DNA from: Silene conica
Taxonomy: Eukaryota; Streptophyta; Magnoliopsida; Caryophyllales; Caryophyllaceae
Assembly: GCA_029255685.2 (NCBI GenBank)
Contig: CM055318.2
Location: forward strand, 10,483,001 to 10,547,000
Length of the DNA stretch: 64,000 bases
Reading direction: 5' to 3'
Shown here: positions 43,548 through 54,741 of the stretch, piece after piece
Numbering within the stretch: the stretch's first letter is position 1
Layout of the letters: the number at the start of each line of letters is the position of its first letter
Notes under the pieces: generated by a model
Databases searched by the model: none
The model's input: the letters and a program-made list of their open reading frames with translations, nothing else
What the model was told of the DNA's origin: nothing
Program-made: the position numbers and the translations under genes

Positions 43548-43811
43548 CTCCCTCCTATACTTTTTATGAGCGTCTCATTGTCTATTTCGGTCTATTTATT
43601 AAAGTGTCCCATTGTTTTTATTTAATAAGTTTTTTATTTGTTTTTTACCATTCTACCCTTAACTATTTCCACTTATTACCCTTCATTCACTCCTAACCCA
43701 ATATTCTTTCTCCAATCTCTATATCCTATAGATTCAAAATATTAAACAACTAATGTTCCTTAAATTTTGTACCATATTCACATTGAGATACATTTAAAAA
43801 GTAAAAGGGAG
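43548..43811. mobile_element. Stowaway-like MITE
   Basis: It starts CTCCCTCCTATACTTTTTAT and ends TTAAAAAGTAAAAGGGAG, flanked by TA (43546-43547 and 43812-43813). Internal GTGTCCCATTG-type words link it to the family at 28188. It lies about 0.8 kb upstream of the HSFB1-like ATG. Confidence 0.85.
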
Positions 43812-44013
43812 TATATCCGTCTAAAAATTGAGACGAAAAATGCCCGTATTACGATCATGACAAATTGACGATTCCCCCTCACCCTCTCCCTAGTCCCTAG
43901 TCATGATCATGAATCATGAGAAGAGTAATAATTCAAAGACGACGAAAATTGGCACTCAATACTTTGCATATTTCTCACACAAACAAAACATTCAAAAGCG
44001 AGTTTCTCAACCT

Positions 44014-44021
44014 TTCTAGAA
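44014..44021. promoter_or_regulatory. heat shock element-like TTCTAGAA
   Basis: TTCTAGAA is a minimal inverted TTC/GAA pair, the core heat shock element, about 570 bp upstream of the HSFB1-like ATG and about 90 bp before TATA-like sequence at 44110. Class B HSF genes are commonly heat-induced; the site itself is only a motif match. Confidence 0.4.
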
Positions 44022-44586
44022 CCCCAGCCAACACTCACATCACATCACTTTCTCAATTCTCTTGTTTTCTTCCTTTTAATTTCCTTCTCATTCCTTCCTA
44101 TTATAAACTCTACATATATACACAAATCACAATACACCTAATATATATATTATCACAAATCTCTATCTCAATCTCTCAATCTCTCAAACTATCTCTATTT
44201 CCTAAAAAAATAAAAAATTTGCATGATAATCTTTCCATTATGATACTAGAATCTCCACAAAAGTTCATATATTCTTCCATAATTTTCTAAAAATTATTAT
44301 TATTATTATTTTTGTCTAGAAAAATCATGTATTCAGGTTCGTTTTTATCAGGGTTTTATTGCTGGGATTGGGAATTTTTAACTGCCCTTTTGCTTTTTAG
44401 TTCTCCCTCTTTCTAAAAAATCAAATCTTTCTTCATACAAATCATATTTAGTGATTAATTAAATTAGATTAGATTAGTGAAATTAACTATAAGTCTGTTA
44501 TAAAATCGTTTTATATTAATATCGCTCCGTTTTACACAAACTCTTGCATAAGACCGTCTTACGTGAAAGAAATATAATTAGAAGAA

Positions 44587-47500
44587 ATGGGGCAGAGGTC
44601 AGTGCCAGCGCCATTTTTAATGAAGACGTATGAAATAGTGGATGATCCGGTGACAAATGATGTGATATCGTGGGGAGAAGAAGGAACAACGTTTGTTGTA
44701 TGGAAAACTGCGGAATTTGCTAAGGATTTGTTGCCCAAATATTTCAAGCATAATAATTTCTCCAGTTTTGTTCGTCAGCTTAATACTTATGTGAGTTTTA
44801 TATCCTCTTTTACATAATCTCACGCTATTCTTTTTTTAATTTTTAATGTGCATTTTAAGTTATATTTTTAGTGGTTGTTTGGTTCGTGTGATTGATTTAT
44901 TAAAATTAAATGATTTGGTAGAATATCAGAAAATAGAATTTCAGTGGATTCCTCAAGTATCTAACAAAGTTGTAGAATAACAATAGTCCCCCTTGGACCG
45001 ATCATATATCCGTCTAAAATAAAGACGGGTCAAGTAATAGACATTTCCATGAAAAGGTGTTAATTTATGTAAATGTGTAATTTTTTGGTCTGTTTTCACC
45101 TTAAGACGGTCGACAATACTCTAACACTTAGATAAATTTGATATACCATGTGACTCTCCTGTCTATATCCTATAAGTAATTCTTTATCAACGGAAAGAGT
45201 TGGTAGTCGACTAGTCGTAGTATACTAGTATCTTTCGGTTGGTTAAGATGTACAATAATGTTGTGGTATATGTATTCCAAGTGTACCTAAGAATTTCTAG
45301 CTTATCTACGACTAAAGTGATTTTAAACTTTTAATCTAAATTTGACTTAGAAAGTAGTAACCGTACCCGTTTTCACCGTGTAGTTATGTTGTCACACACG
45401 CTTGAATTCCTGGTAGCGAGATAATTAGATAACGAGATAACTTTAATGAGCAATAATGTCCATATACAGTTAAGCAAAATCTAAGTCAAAAATTGATGTG
45501 AACTTTAGTATTTTCCTGTGTGTAACTTGAAAGAAGACAAATTTGGCATTGAAAATTTGAGATAAAGTTAACAAAAAAGGAGGCTTGAACTTACTAGCAC
45601 AAGGCTGACACCTTGAAAGAAATTAGTAGATTTCGGTATAATTAGTAGTTTGACCAATAAATCTACTATTTTCATAGTTTGCTAAACAACATATTTTGAC
45701 AGTATATTGGCTAGAGTCTATTATTTGTGCTATAACAGCATATTCTATTACATATTCAATTTATACATGAAATTGTTCTAATTATCTTGTAATATGCTAT
45801 TTACCAAACACCTTTTTAATATGTTAATTTAATTTAGTAGTCAAGCGTGCTATTAAAATCTACTAACCATATTATGCTGATGTTATCTGCTATTATGAAT
45901 CTGTTTATGTCGTTTGCCAAGCAGGGCCTAAGACTAGGGCGTAATTGAATATGTCTAGTTAAGACGACTTATTTTGAATAATACGTCCCATATTCGAATA
46001 TCCTTACTGTAGGTTTGTAGCTTGTGTAAACGAAAAAATTGGAAAGAATGGCCTGGAAGGAAACTGAGGGGAAACAATTAACTACCCAGTTAGTCAATTA
46101 GTTGAAATCTACAAGGCAATAACATCGAAATTTCGGAAAAAAAGACTAGAAGTTGAAATTTCATTCCCTCTTCTCGCTAACTAATCTTTTTCTACTAGTT
46201 CATTTCTTTTTTTGTATTAGTCAAACCTTTTTGCTGTATCGAACTCGGGTTTTTGTAGTCTAGAAGATCTTAGCTACTAGAAGTTGGACCTGGAATGAGA
46301 AAAAATTTCCAGTCTTTAACCAACTATATGAAATTTGGACTAACTATTCTTTTCTTAAACCAATATTGAGTCATATGGTTCATTTAAAATTGTTTCGGTC
46401 TTCATTTTTCACGAGTTATTTCAAATTTTGACTAATTAGGATTCTTTTCTTAAATTAAATATATAGTTGATTGTAATTTGCATCGTTTTTTCCGATATGA
46501 TCTACTTTAGGGTAGCTTCTTCTTTGGGAGTTGTTGTAATTGATTTCATTGGATGTCAGCAAGTTGACTAAATCAAATGTATTAGCGAGAGAAAGCAGAA
46601 AATTAAGGTGCTTGTGAAAGGCTGAAATCGCAACTAAAGCCGGAAGATAATGGTAAGGAGGTCGGGTTTTTAATAATAGGTCCCATATTCGAATTCCTCT
46701 TCCCTCTGCCTAACATTGAATTATCTTAAAATAAGACAAAAATTAAGGCGCTTGTGAATGGCTGAAATGGCAAGTAGAGTCGGTTACTCTGGTCCTGATA
46801 AGGAGGTCTGGTATATCTTCGTATTAGGTTTAGTCGGTCTTGATTTAGACCGGGGTTATGTTGATTACTATTTCAAGTTAAGCTAAGTAGTCCAATGTAT
46901 GTTTAATTGGGTTGTATTGTCGCTTTCCCCTTATTGACTTTCTTTCATTACTCTTAAGTTGTTTTCAGCATTACGTTAACGACTTAAATTTCCATTGTTC
47001 GCATTTGAAGTAATGTTAAAATACATTATCGTCAAGTTCTGACTTGAGTTGGATTTAATTCGGGTTGTTGAAGACAGTCGCGATTGAATAGGTACGGACA
47101 CTTCATGGTGGGTTGGAGCGAACCGGAATTTCATCGAAATAAATATCTGAATTTGGATAAAGTCATCAAGTGTGTGCTGTGATCACATATTATGCAAAAT
47201 TTACGGGTCAAGATTGGCGTTAAGATTGTATATATTTTGACGGCCTTCTAGATTATTGTAGCTTCTAGATTTCCAATATATAGATGATTGCTGTGGAGTA
47301 ACAATATTTTTATGATAATTTGACCAGGGATTCCGTAAAATAGTGCCGGACAAATGGGAGTTTGCGAACGACAATTTCAAGCGAGATGATAAATCCCTTC
47401 TGGTGGAAATACGTCGCCGGAAGGCGACAATATTGTCGGCAGGCAAACTTACTGATGGCGGGAACAACCAGTCACAGTCAGTCTCGGGCGATGAGGCGGG

Positions 47501-47999
47501 ATCAACGTCCACATCTATGTCACCGGGTACAGTTGGTGCAACGGATTTATCTGGGGAGAATGATAAGTTAAGGCGAGATAATGAGTTGCTGAGCTCAGAG
47601 CTTGCTAGGACTAAGAAGCAATGCGATGAGCTAGTTGCATTTTTAACTAGGCATCTCAATGTCGGACCTGATCAAATTGATCGAGTCCTACAATGTGGAT
47701 TACTTGGGGCCAAGGACGAGGATTTAGTTGTTCATGTCGATATCAAAGATGATGATGATGATAATGAAGACGATGACGACAAAAATGAGGATAGTTGCAA
47801 GGACGACGGTGTGAATGAGAGAAAGAAGATAGAGGACGAAGGATTGAAACTGTTCGGAGTATGGTTGAAAGAGGTTGATGGAATAGAGAGTGGGAGAAAA
47901 AGAAGGTGTGGTGATCTTCAAATGGATAATAGTAATAGTAAGAATGATTTGGGCTTTAATGGCCCGGATTGTGGTCGGAAATTCATGAGGTCCCGTTGA
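44587..47999 (+). CDS. class B heat shock factor (HSFB1-like)
   Basis: Two exons (44587-44790 and 47328-47999) encode 291 residues; the 2537-bp intron sits after LNTY in the DNA-binding domain, the position conserved in plant HSF genes, with GTGAGT donor and ACCAG acceptor. The DNA-binding domain (residues about 6-98) contains [28 protein letters not shown] and [13 protein letters not shown]. An oligomerisation coiled coil follows ([20 protein letters not shown], about 150-175), then an acidic Asp-rich stretch, the class B repressor motif KLFGVWL and a basic nuclear signal (GRKRR). The lack of an AHA activator motif and the LFGV tetrapeptide indicate a repressor or co-regulator of heat shock genes, acting in the nucleus. 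HSFB3 is the main alternative; length and N-terminus favour B1. No lesions were seen. Confidence 0.92.
44791..47327 (+). other. long HSFB1-like intron
   Basis: The intron is 2.5 kb, much longer than the typical few hundred bases or less at this position. It is AT-rich. The phrase GTCCCATATTCGAAT occurs near 45987 and 46680, and TTAAGGTGCTTGTGAAAGGCTGAAAT-like sequence near 46604 is repeated near 46744, indicating internal duplication. No coding potential was seen. Confidence 0.6.
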
Positions 48000-48810
48000 A
48001 ATTTAGACGGTACGAACTGTAAAATATGATCTTTAGTTATATTAAACAAAAATAAATAAAATTAAGTGAAATTACCATAAAACAATACTTGAAATAGTAC
48101 TTGTAATTTGTTTGTATCAATTTGTGTAAGATTCTCTTGTTTTTGTTTCAATGTCAATAGAGTTTGGTTTTCTAAGTGTTACTACGTATATTAGTTGCAT
48201 GCTCTATGCGACTTTCCGAGAAGGGAATACATGAGATTAAACCAGAAGGGATAATTGAATGCACCAAGGCTAGGCGGCTAGCACAAGTTCAATGCTTGTT
48301 AAAAGGCTCGACCAAATCGATTCAGTCCCAATCAACACGACTCGATTCAAAATTTTAAGATGACCGTTTCTAACCTGAATTTGATACTCCTACCAATCGT
48401 TGGCCCTCCCAGTGAAATATCACAAAACATCTAGAAGAAAACAACGGTTGTGAATGAAAATTTGTGTAAAATTAATCGTGAAATCTAAGTACGTAACCAT
48501 CAAAAGAAAACGACATTTGTCATGTCAGAAAACGACATTTGTCATGTCTATGGATAATATCGGCGGTAACGAGTTACGGGATGAAACTAATCGTGAAATC
48601 TAAGTACATAGCCATACATTTAAACTTTTGATTAATCTTAATCATACTAAACCCAAAAGAAAACGACTTTTGTCATGTCGGATAATACCGTGGACGGTGG
48701 TAGCGAGCTACGGACCTACGGTATCATTAAGTGAGGACAATTCATTTTCTTTATACCTCTTTGGAACTTGACAGAAACTAGAGAAAGACAAAGTAGTTAC
48801 TACTATTCCC
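48000..48810. other. HSFB1-like 3' region and PPR upstream region
   Basis: It contains AT-rich 3' untranslated sequence of the HSF gene (AATAAA-like words near 48050). The phrase AAACGACATTTGTCATGTC occurs in close copies around 48508, 48531 and 48661, with AATCGTGAAATCTAAGTAC twice (about 48473 and 48588), a local duplication. No gene was seen. Confidence 0.5.
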
Positions 48811-51720
48811 ATGATTTTAAACCTAAAAAAATGTCTACCTCAATGCAGGTATTTTGTCACTTCTACTCATCATCAACATTTTGTTCATTCCAAAATTGAA
48901 CTTTGTAAAAAATTTGAGGACTTGAAGCCTCTTAAATCGCTATTAATTAGTACCGGACTAATCGATTACAAACATGTTATATCTGAATTTATTGGCCAAT
49001 GTTTTAATCTGGGTACACCTGATTTTGCTTTATCAGCGTTCTATTTCTCTAACAATCGGAGCTTACTTGTACAGAATTTAGTAATTAAGCATCTTAGTAA
49101 ACTGGGTTTATACCAAGATGTTATTTCTGTGTATAAAACTTGCATAAATGCTGGTTGTTCTAGTGGTGATTACACATTTCCTTTTGTGATCAAGGCGTGT
49201 GCCGGCTTACGTGACTTAAGATTAGGTAGGGAGATTCATTGTTGTGTATTGAGAACTGGGTATGATTGTAATGTTGTTGTACAGACAGCTCTTGTTGATT
49301 TTTACTCGAAAACCGGGCGTGTGGACGTCGCAAGGAAGGTGTTTGATGGAATGTCTGAATGGTGTGTGATTTCTTGTAATGCGTTGATATCAGGGTATTA
49401 TTATAATGGGCTTGATTACGAGGTTCTTGATGTTTTTCGTGCTGTATGGAAAGACAGTGTGAAGGCTAATGTTCTGACTTTGGCCAGTGTTATTCCGATA
49501 TGTACCCGCTTGGGATTACAGAATTTCGGCAGAGCTTTGCATGGTTATGCTGTAAAAACTGGGTTTAATGAAGATGAATCGGTAACTCCAGCTCTAATCT
49601 CGTTGTACGCTAGTAATGGAGATGTGAAACTCGCTGAAAGCTTGTTTGATTTTTCGCCTGTACATAATGTGGCCATCTGTACCTCTATGATCTCTGCTTA
49701 TACAGGAACCCAAAATTTTGAACGAGCTTTCGAGTTGTTCTCCCAAATGGTTCGTGCAAATTTACGCCCTAATGAAGTCACCTTTGTGTATGTGATTCCA
49801 TGCTGTGAGAAGATGCATAATCTGGCTCATGGTGAAAGTCTTCATGGGTGTGTAATAAAATATGGGATTGTAAACCAGGTTTCGGTGGCACCGGCTTTGA
49901 TATCTATGTATGCCAAACTTGGAGAAATTGACTCGGCGACATATGTTTTCAACCAAATGTCAACCAAGAACCTCCTTGCTTGGAATTCAATCATTTCAGT
50001 CTACGTTAATCAAGGACTTCTTCACACAAGTCTAGAAGCAGTACGTGAGATGGTAGTGTCGGGATTCGGACCTAATTCAATCTCTATCATTAATGTTCTC
50101 TCTGCTTGCTCAAAGCTACATGCATTGGCGCTTGGAAAGTCTGCACATGGCATCGCTGTAAGGAAAGGATATGTTTCAAATCTCAATATTTCCAATCTTC
50201 TCTTGGCATTTTATTCTAGCTGTTATCTGCTTCACTCATCTTTTAAGCTATTTGTCAGAATGCCCCAAAGAGATACTATATCATGGAATACCATGATATC
50301 GAGTTATGTAAACCATGGAGAAAAACATAAAGCAGAGTCCCTTCTCTCGGAAATGCAGCAGGAAGGTATTCCACTGGATGTCGTTAGCCTAGTTAGCATC
50401 CTTCCTGTCTATGATGAACCTAGTAAGTTGGCACAAGGGATGGCTCTTCATGCCTATGCTACCAAATTTGGATTTATTTCTGATATTTTAATAGCTAATG
50501 CCTTAATTGGAATGTATTGCAACTGCAATTACTTAGATGCTGCTGAACTGATTTTCGGTACCATGATGAGAAGGTGTGTAGTTTCTTGGACTTCCATGAT
50601 CACAGGTTACAGGTCCCACAATCGACATAAAGAGGCCATGTTCTTGTTCAAGGTAATGACGAATTCTGGTCAAAAACCAAGTCACATAACCTTGTTAAGT
50701 GTGTTACCTGGGTGTTCTACATTGTTGCAAGGAAAATCAGTGCACTCTTATGCCATCAGAACTGGAGCAACGCTGCAATCTACTCTCGTTACCTCTTTGA
50801 TATCAATGTATTCTAGGTTTAAGAATGTGATGTTGTGTCACATACTCTTTGAAGCTGGTGATAAGTTAGATATCTGTCTATGGAATGTGATGTTATCAGC
50901 TTTCCTCGAGGCAAATAATCTGGAAGAGACATTTGCTCTATTTCGTGAATTGCTTCAAACTAAATTGCCAGTGGATTTTGTGACTATTCTGAGTTTAGTT
51001 TCTGCCTGTGGTCAGTTGAATAGCATCTCTCTCGCCAATTCTATATTGGGGTTTGCTATTAAGCGTGGTTTTTCCAACGAAACAAACGTTTGGAATGCTC
51101 TCACTGATTTCTATGCAAAAAATGGAGACATTTGGATGGCTAAATCAGTCTTTGATAGTTTGATGTACAAGGATACTGTCTCTTGGAACACAATGATAAA
51201 TGCATACGGTCTACATGGGTATGGCGCTTCTGCTGTTGCCCTTTTGTCAGAAATGGAGAATTCTGGGATAAAGCCGGATGGTATCACATATCTTAATCTC
51301 TTATCAGCATGTAATCATTGTGGATTGTTTGAACAGAGCAAAAGTATATTCAACTCTATGATCAAATTTGGGTTGCAACCGAGAACGGAACACTATGCTT
51401 GTATGGTGGACTTGCTCGGAAGAGAAGGCAATTTGAATGAAGCATATGACATAGTCATGAAACTGCCAGGGGGACTGTCTGTTGATATGCTCGAGTCACT
51501 GCTTGGTGCTTGTAGAGTGTATGGAAATGTTGAGCTTGGGGAAAAGGTTGGTGAGTTGCTCATGGAGAGGGATCCCAAAAACGTGATTGCGTATGTGACG
51601 TTTCATAATATGTATGCTGGTGCAGGAAAGTGGAAAGATGCAAACAGGATTAGGAATGTAATGGAAGAGAAAGAGTTGAGAAAAGTTGCTGCATTAAGTA
51701 TGCTTGAAGGACATACATAA
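48811..51720 (+). CDS. PLS-class pentatricopeptide repeat protein (E type)
   Basis: One intronless frame of 969 residues from ATG 48811. The N-terminus (MILNLKKCLPQCRYF, then TSTHHQHFV) is basic, lacks acids and looks like an organelle transit peptide. It is followed by pentatricopeptide motifs to near the C-terminus, with the usual phrases (NALISGYYYNGL, SMISAYTGTQNFERAFELFSQM, WNTMINAYGLHGYGASAVAL, YACMVDLLGREGNLNEAYDI). The end (LLGACRVYGNVELGEKVGELL, then MYAGAGKWKDANRIRNVMEE) is an E-domain-like extension; no DYW deaminase follows. Such proteins bind specific organellar transcripts and act in RNA editing, splicing or stability, recruiting a deaminase in trans. The target cannot be inferred without a motif-by-motif code reading. 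No stop or frameshift. Confidence 0.93.
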   Translation: MILNLKKCLPQCRYFVTSTHHQHFVHSKIELCKKFEDLKPLKSLLISTGLIDYKHVISEFIGQCFNLGTPDFALSAFYFSNNRSLLVQNLVIKHLSKLGLYQDVISVYKTCINAGCSSGDYTFPFVIKACAGLRDLRLGREIHCCVLRTGYDCNVVVQTALVDFYSKTGRVDVARKVFDGMSEWCVISCNALISGYYYNGLDYEVLDVFRAVWKDSVKANVLTLASVIPICTRLGLQNFGRALHGYAVKTGFNEDESVTPALISLYASNGDVKLAESLFDFSPVHNVAICTSMISAYTGTQNFERAFELFSQMVRANLRPNEVTFVYVIPCCEKMHNLAHGESLHGCVIKYGIVNQVSVAPALISMYAKLGEIDSATYVFNQMSTKNLLAWNSIISVYVNQGLLHTSLEAVREMVVSGFGPNSISIINVLSACSKLHALALGKSAHGIAVRKGYVSNLNISNLLLAFYSSCYLLHSSFKLFVRMPQRDTISWNTMISSYVNHGEKHKAESLLSEMQQEGIPLDVVSLVSILPVYDEPSKLAQGMALHAYATKFGFISDILIANALIGMYCNCNYLDAAELIFGTMMRRCVVSWTSMITGYRSHNRHKEAMFLFKVMTNSGQKPSHITLLSVLPGCSTLLQGKSVHSYAIRTGATLQSTLVTSLISMYSRFKNVMLCHILFEAGDKLDICLWNVMLSAFLEANNLEETFALFRELLQTKLPVDFVTILSLVSACGQLNSISLANSILGFAIKRGFSNETNVWNALTDFYAKNGDIWMAKSVFDSLMYKDTVSWNTMINAYGLHGYGASAVALLSEMENSGIKPDGITYLNLLSACNHCGLFEQSKSIFNSMIKFGLQPRTEHYACMVDLLGREGNLNEAYDIVMKLPGGLSVDMLESLLGACRVYGNVELGEKVGELLMERDPKNVIAYVTFHNMYAGAGKWKDANRIRNVMEEKELRKVAALSMLEGHT

Positions 51721-53402
51721 CTTGTTAGAGATTGACCTAGCTTAACCCAGGCCTGGTCTTTTACTAGTAATAAGAGTAATAAATACCCTGTAACTAACCT
51801 GTATAGCGATGCAACACCGTTGAACCTTGCACTGACAAGTGAAATCGCTGTTGACATTTTGTCAATTGAAACCGAAGAAGTGACCCAACAACAAACAGCT
51901 ACAGGCGTGGTAGAAGAAGAAAAGGAAGACGCACTTGGTCAAGAGCAACAAGCCCCCAAAGTCGTAGAATCAGATACAAGTGAGGAAGATGAGCTTGATT
52001 CAGATCATCCAGCCCCGCCGTTGCCTAGAGAACCAGTTCCACAGCCTAGTGAGTTCAAGTTTTATAATCATACACTCGTACTCATTTTTTTTGTTTTTCT
52101 ACTAGGGATTAGGAAAAAAACTGAATTTTATAGGAGTAGAATACAGGCATCTAAGAAAAAAGTGGAAAGGAAAATGAGATCACAAAATGGAAAATGTAAG
52201 TAGATATGATTGTATGAAACCTGTGCTGTTCTGCTTCGTCGAAAATAGGGTACAAACATCATAAAGGAATTTTCATCTTCCTTACTATTGCAATTACCAA
52301 TGCCTGATTAATTTGCTATTCGATTCAGGCTCTTACTCCGAACATAGAGCCTATCTGTTTAGAGCTGCTGTAAATGGCGACTGGGAGACAATACTAGAGA
52401 TTGCATCACAGAATCCAACTTGGCTTCTAACACGAATTACCAAGGACGGAGAGACCCTTCTTCACATAGCAGTAGCGGCTAAGCAAGTCCGAGTTGTTGA
52501 GGAAGTGATTAAACACAATCCGAGTACCCTCACTCAAACAAACAAAGATGACAGCACCCCATTCTGTTTCGCAGCTATGTCAGGAAACGTTGAGATTGCA
52601 GCAATGATGCAGCGGCAAAACAATGAACTGCCAAACATTAGAGGCATTAACGGGATGACCCCGCTTCACATGGCCGTTTTGCTTGGAGATCATGCTATGG
52701 TCTGGTATCTACTTGGGGTAACTGATGACAAAAGGCTGACGGACCATGACCGCATTGAGATACTTATGAGTTCAATTGATACCGATTTGTTTGGTAAGCA
52801 GCTTCCATCTGTAGACACCCAGCTACAAATCTATGTTCATCAGACTCTCTATATTATCTTGTGTGTATCCAGGTCCAACACTCTACACTCAGACCGGATA
52901 TGCCACGTTGACACATTTTTTTTTCGAGAAAGAATGCATCAACGTATTCTTGGACACTTTATTATAGGCCAAATCGTGATGATTTTCACACACCAGTGTC
53001 AATCTGAGTAACTTATCGTAAGTCTGTATATAGTTGCTGTCTGGATATAGTTGATATCTTGCTGATGTCAATTCTATTGCACAACAGATGTAGCACAGCA
53101 TATCCTCAAGAGCAATTTGAATCTAGCTTTCCAGCGAGATGCAAGGGATGAGACGGCATTGCACGCGTTGGCCAGAAAGCCGTTGAAAGTAGGTAACTCT
53201 CAACGAAACATATGGCAGATATTCTTAGGGAGCTTAACAACACAAGACCAAGAGCCTAAAGCAGCTCTTGAGCTAACAGAAAGCCTCTGGAACCAAGTAA
53301 TACAGCAAAAGGAGGAAGATATATCAGCCTCACTTCGACAGCCATGGGCACTGCTATTTGTTGCAGCCGAACTGGGAAAGGTCGAATTTTTAAGAGTTCT
53401 TA

Positions 53403-53727
53403 GAGCAACTCCAATGGCAAACTACAAGGTTTTGTAGCTTGTTTTGCCACATCGTCTTTTGAAGCAATAAAGGTTCTAAACTACAACGTCCTCCAGTGGT
53501 AAACTACAACAAGTGTAGCTTAAAAGGGCCCATATAATTAAATAAAGTATTATAATATAATTTATTTTATTATTTCTTAATTATTAATTTATTTCAAGCA
53601 TGTAGCTTGGCAAAGCTACACATGCTTACAAACAGGGACGTAATTTGATGCTCCAATGGTGAGCATACCGCTAGAATATCTATAATAATTGCAAGCAGGT
53701 CCCTAGATACAACCATTGGAGTTGCTC
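53403..53727. mobile_element. GAGCAACTCC Harbinger-type MITE inside ankyrin exon
   Basis: The termini GAGCAACTCCAATGG and CCATTGGAGTTGCTC are perfect inverted repeats flanked by TTA (53400-53402 and 53728-53730). Removing the element and one TTA restores a continuous frame across the site (FLRVL followed by IQTYPDLIW). It is the same family as 13974-14300. Confidence 0.95.
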
Positions 53728-54192
53728 TTATACAAACTTATCCTGATCTAATATGGAAGGTAGACGAAAAAGGGAACACCATTTTCCACATCGCTATTAT
53801 TCACCGTCAAGAGGAGGTCTTCAAGCTGATATATGAGATCGGCGCCATCAAAAATATTATAGCCACATACAAAGATATCAACGAAAATAATATGCTCCAT
53901 TTAGTCGGCAAATTGCCACCTCACAATCACAATCGTCTTAGCTCTGTAGCGGGAGCGGCTTTACAAATGCAACATGAGTTACAGTGGTTTCAGGTAATAA
54001 CCATACCGACCTCTTTTTGTTCATATGCATTATAAATGAAAGACAATGAAAGTCAAGCTTATTGAAATGTATAGGAAAAATTGCAAAATACTCCGGACGA
54101 GTTCCTATTACAACCAACTGTTCAAAGTTCAATTGGCTACCTTACATAATATTTTTGGTACAAAAACAATAATAAATCTGTTAAATTTTTTT

Positions 54193-54741
54193 GGGATATT
54201 CTGCAGTGTACCCTCGTGTTTTTTGGTTTTTTATGTTGTACCCCTACATTTTATAATTTCTATGATATACCCTTAACTTCTTACTTATTCTCCACAATGA
54301 CCTCCTTCAAATCTCCATTAACACTATTACTATAAAAAGTCATAATTTGACATTTATTTTGACTTATTAATGTGGTATCACCATTCTATATAGAAAGTAT
54401 CACAAATATCTTCAAATAAGCATAAACTTCTATTAAAAAACTCATGTTATGAAGCATGAAATAATAATAGCAATTTGATGAAATTAAGTTGGATTTGTAT
54501 ATTATTTGGTTGGTTAATGGTAATTCGGCGAACTAATAAGTAAATGGGAAGGTTGTCGAGTAATTCAAATGTTAAATAGACGATTTAATAGATAAATTAA
54601 GAAATTAAGCTAGCAAAACCAATAAATAAGGTCATTGTATAAACTAATGTATAGAGTTTAAGGGCATATCATAGAATTTAAAAAATGTAGGGGTACAACA
54701 TAGAAAATTGAAAAACTCGAGGTTACACCGTAGAATATCCC
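54193..54741. mobile_element. Mutator-like MITE with long TIRs in ankyrin intron
   Basis: The ends GGGATATTCTGCAGTGTACC and GGTTACACCGTAGAATATCCC extend into inverted repeats of about 80 bp (inner words TGTTGTACCCCTACATTTTA and AAAATGTAGGGGTACAACAT). A perfect 9-bp duplication AATTTTTTT flanks the element (54184-54192 and 54742-54750). The 9-bp duplication with long TIRs marks the Mutator superfamily. It sits in the last intron and does not disturb the exon junctions. Confidence 0.88.

Noticed and set aside
43916-44290. 124-residue frame upstream of the HSF gene
   Set aside because: No domain; likely the 5' untranslated and promoter region of the HSF gene.
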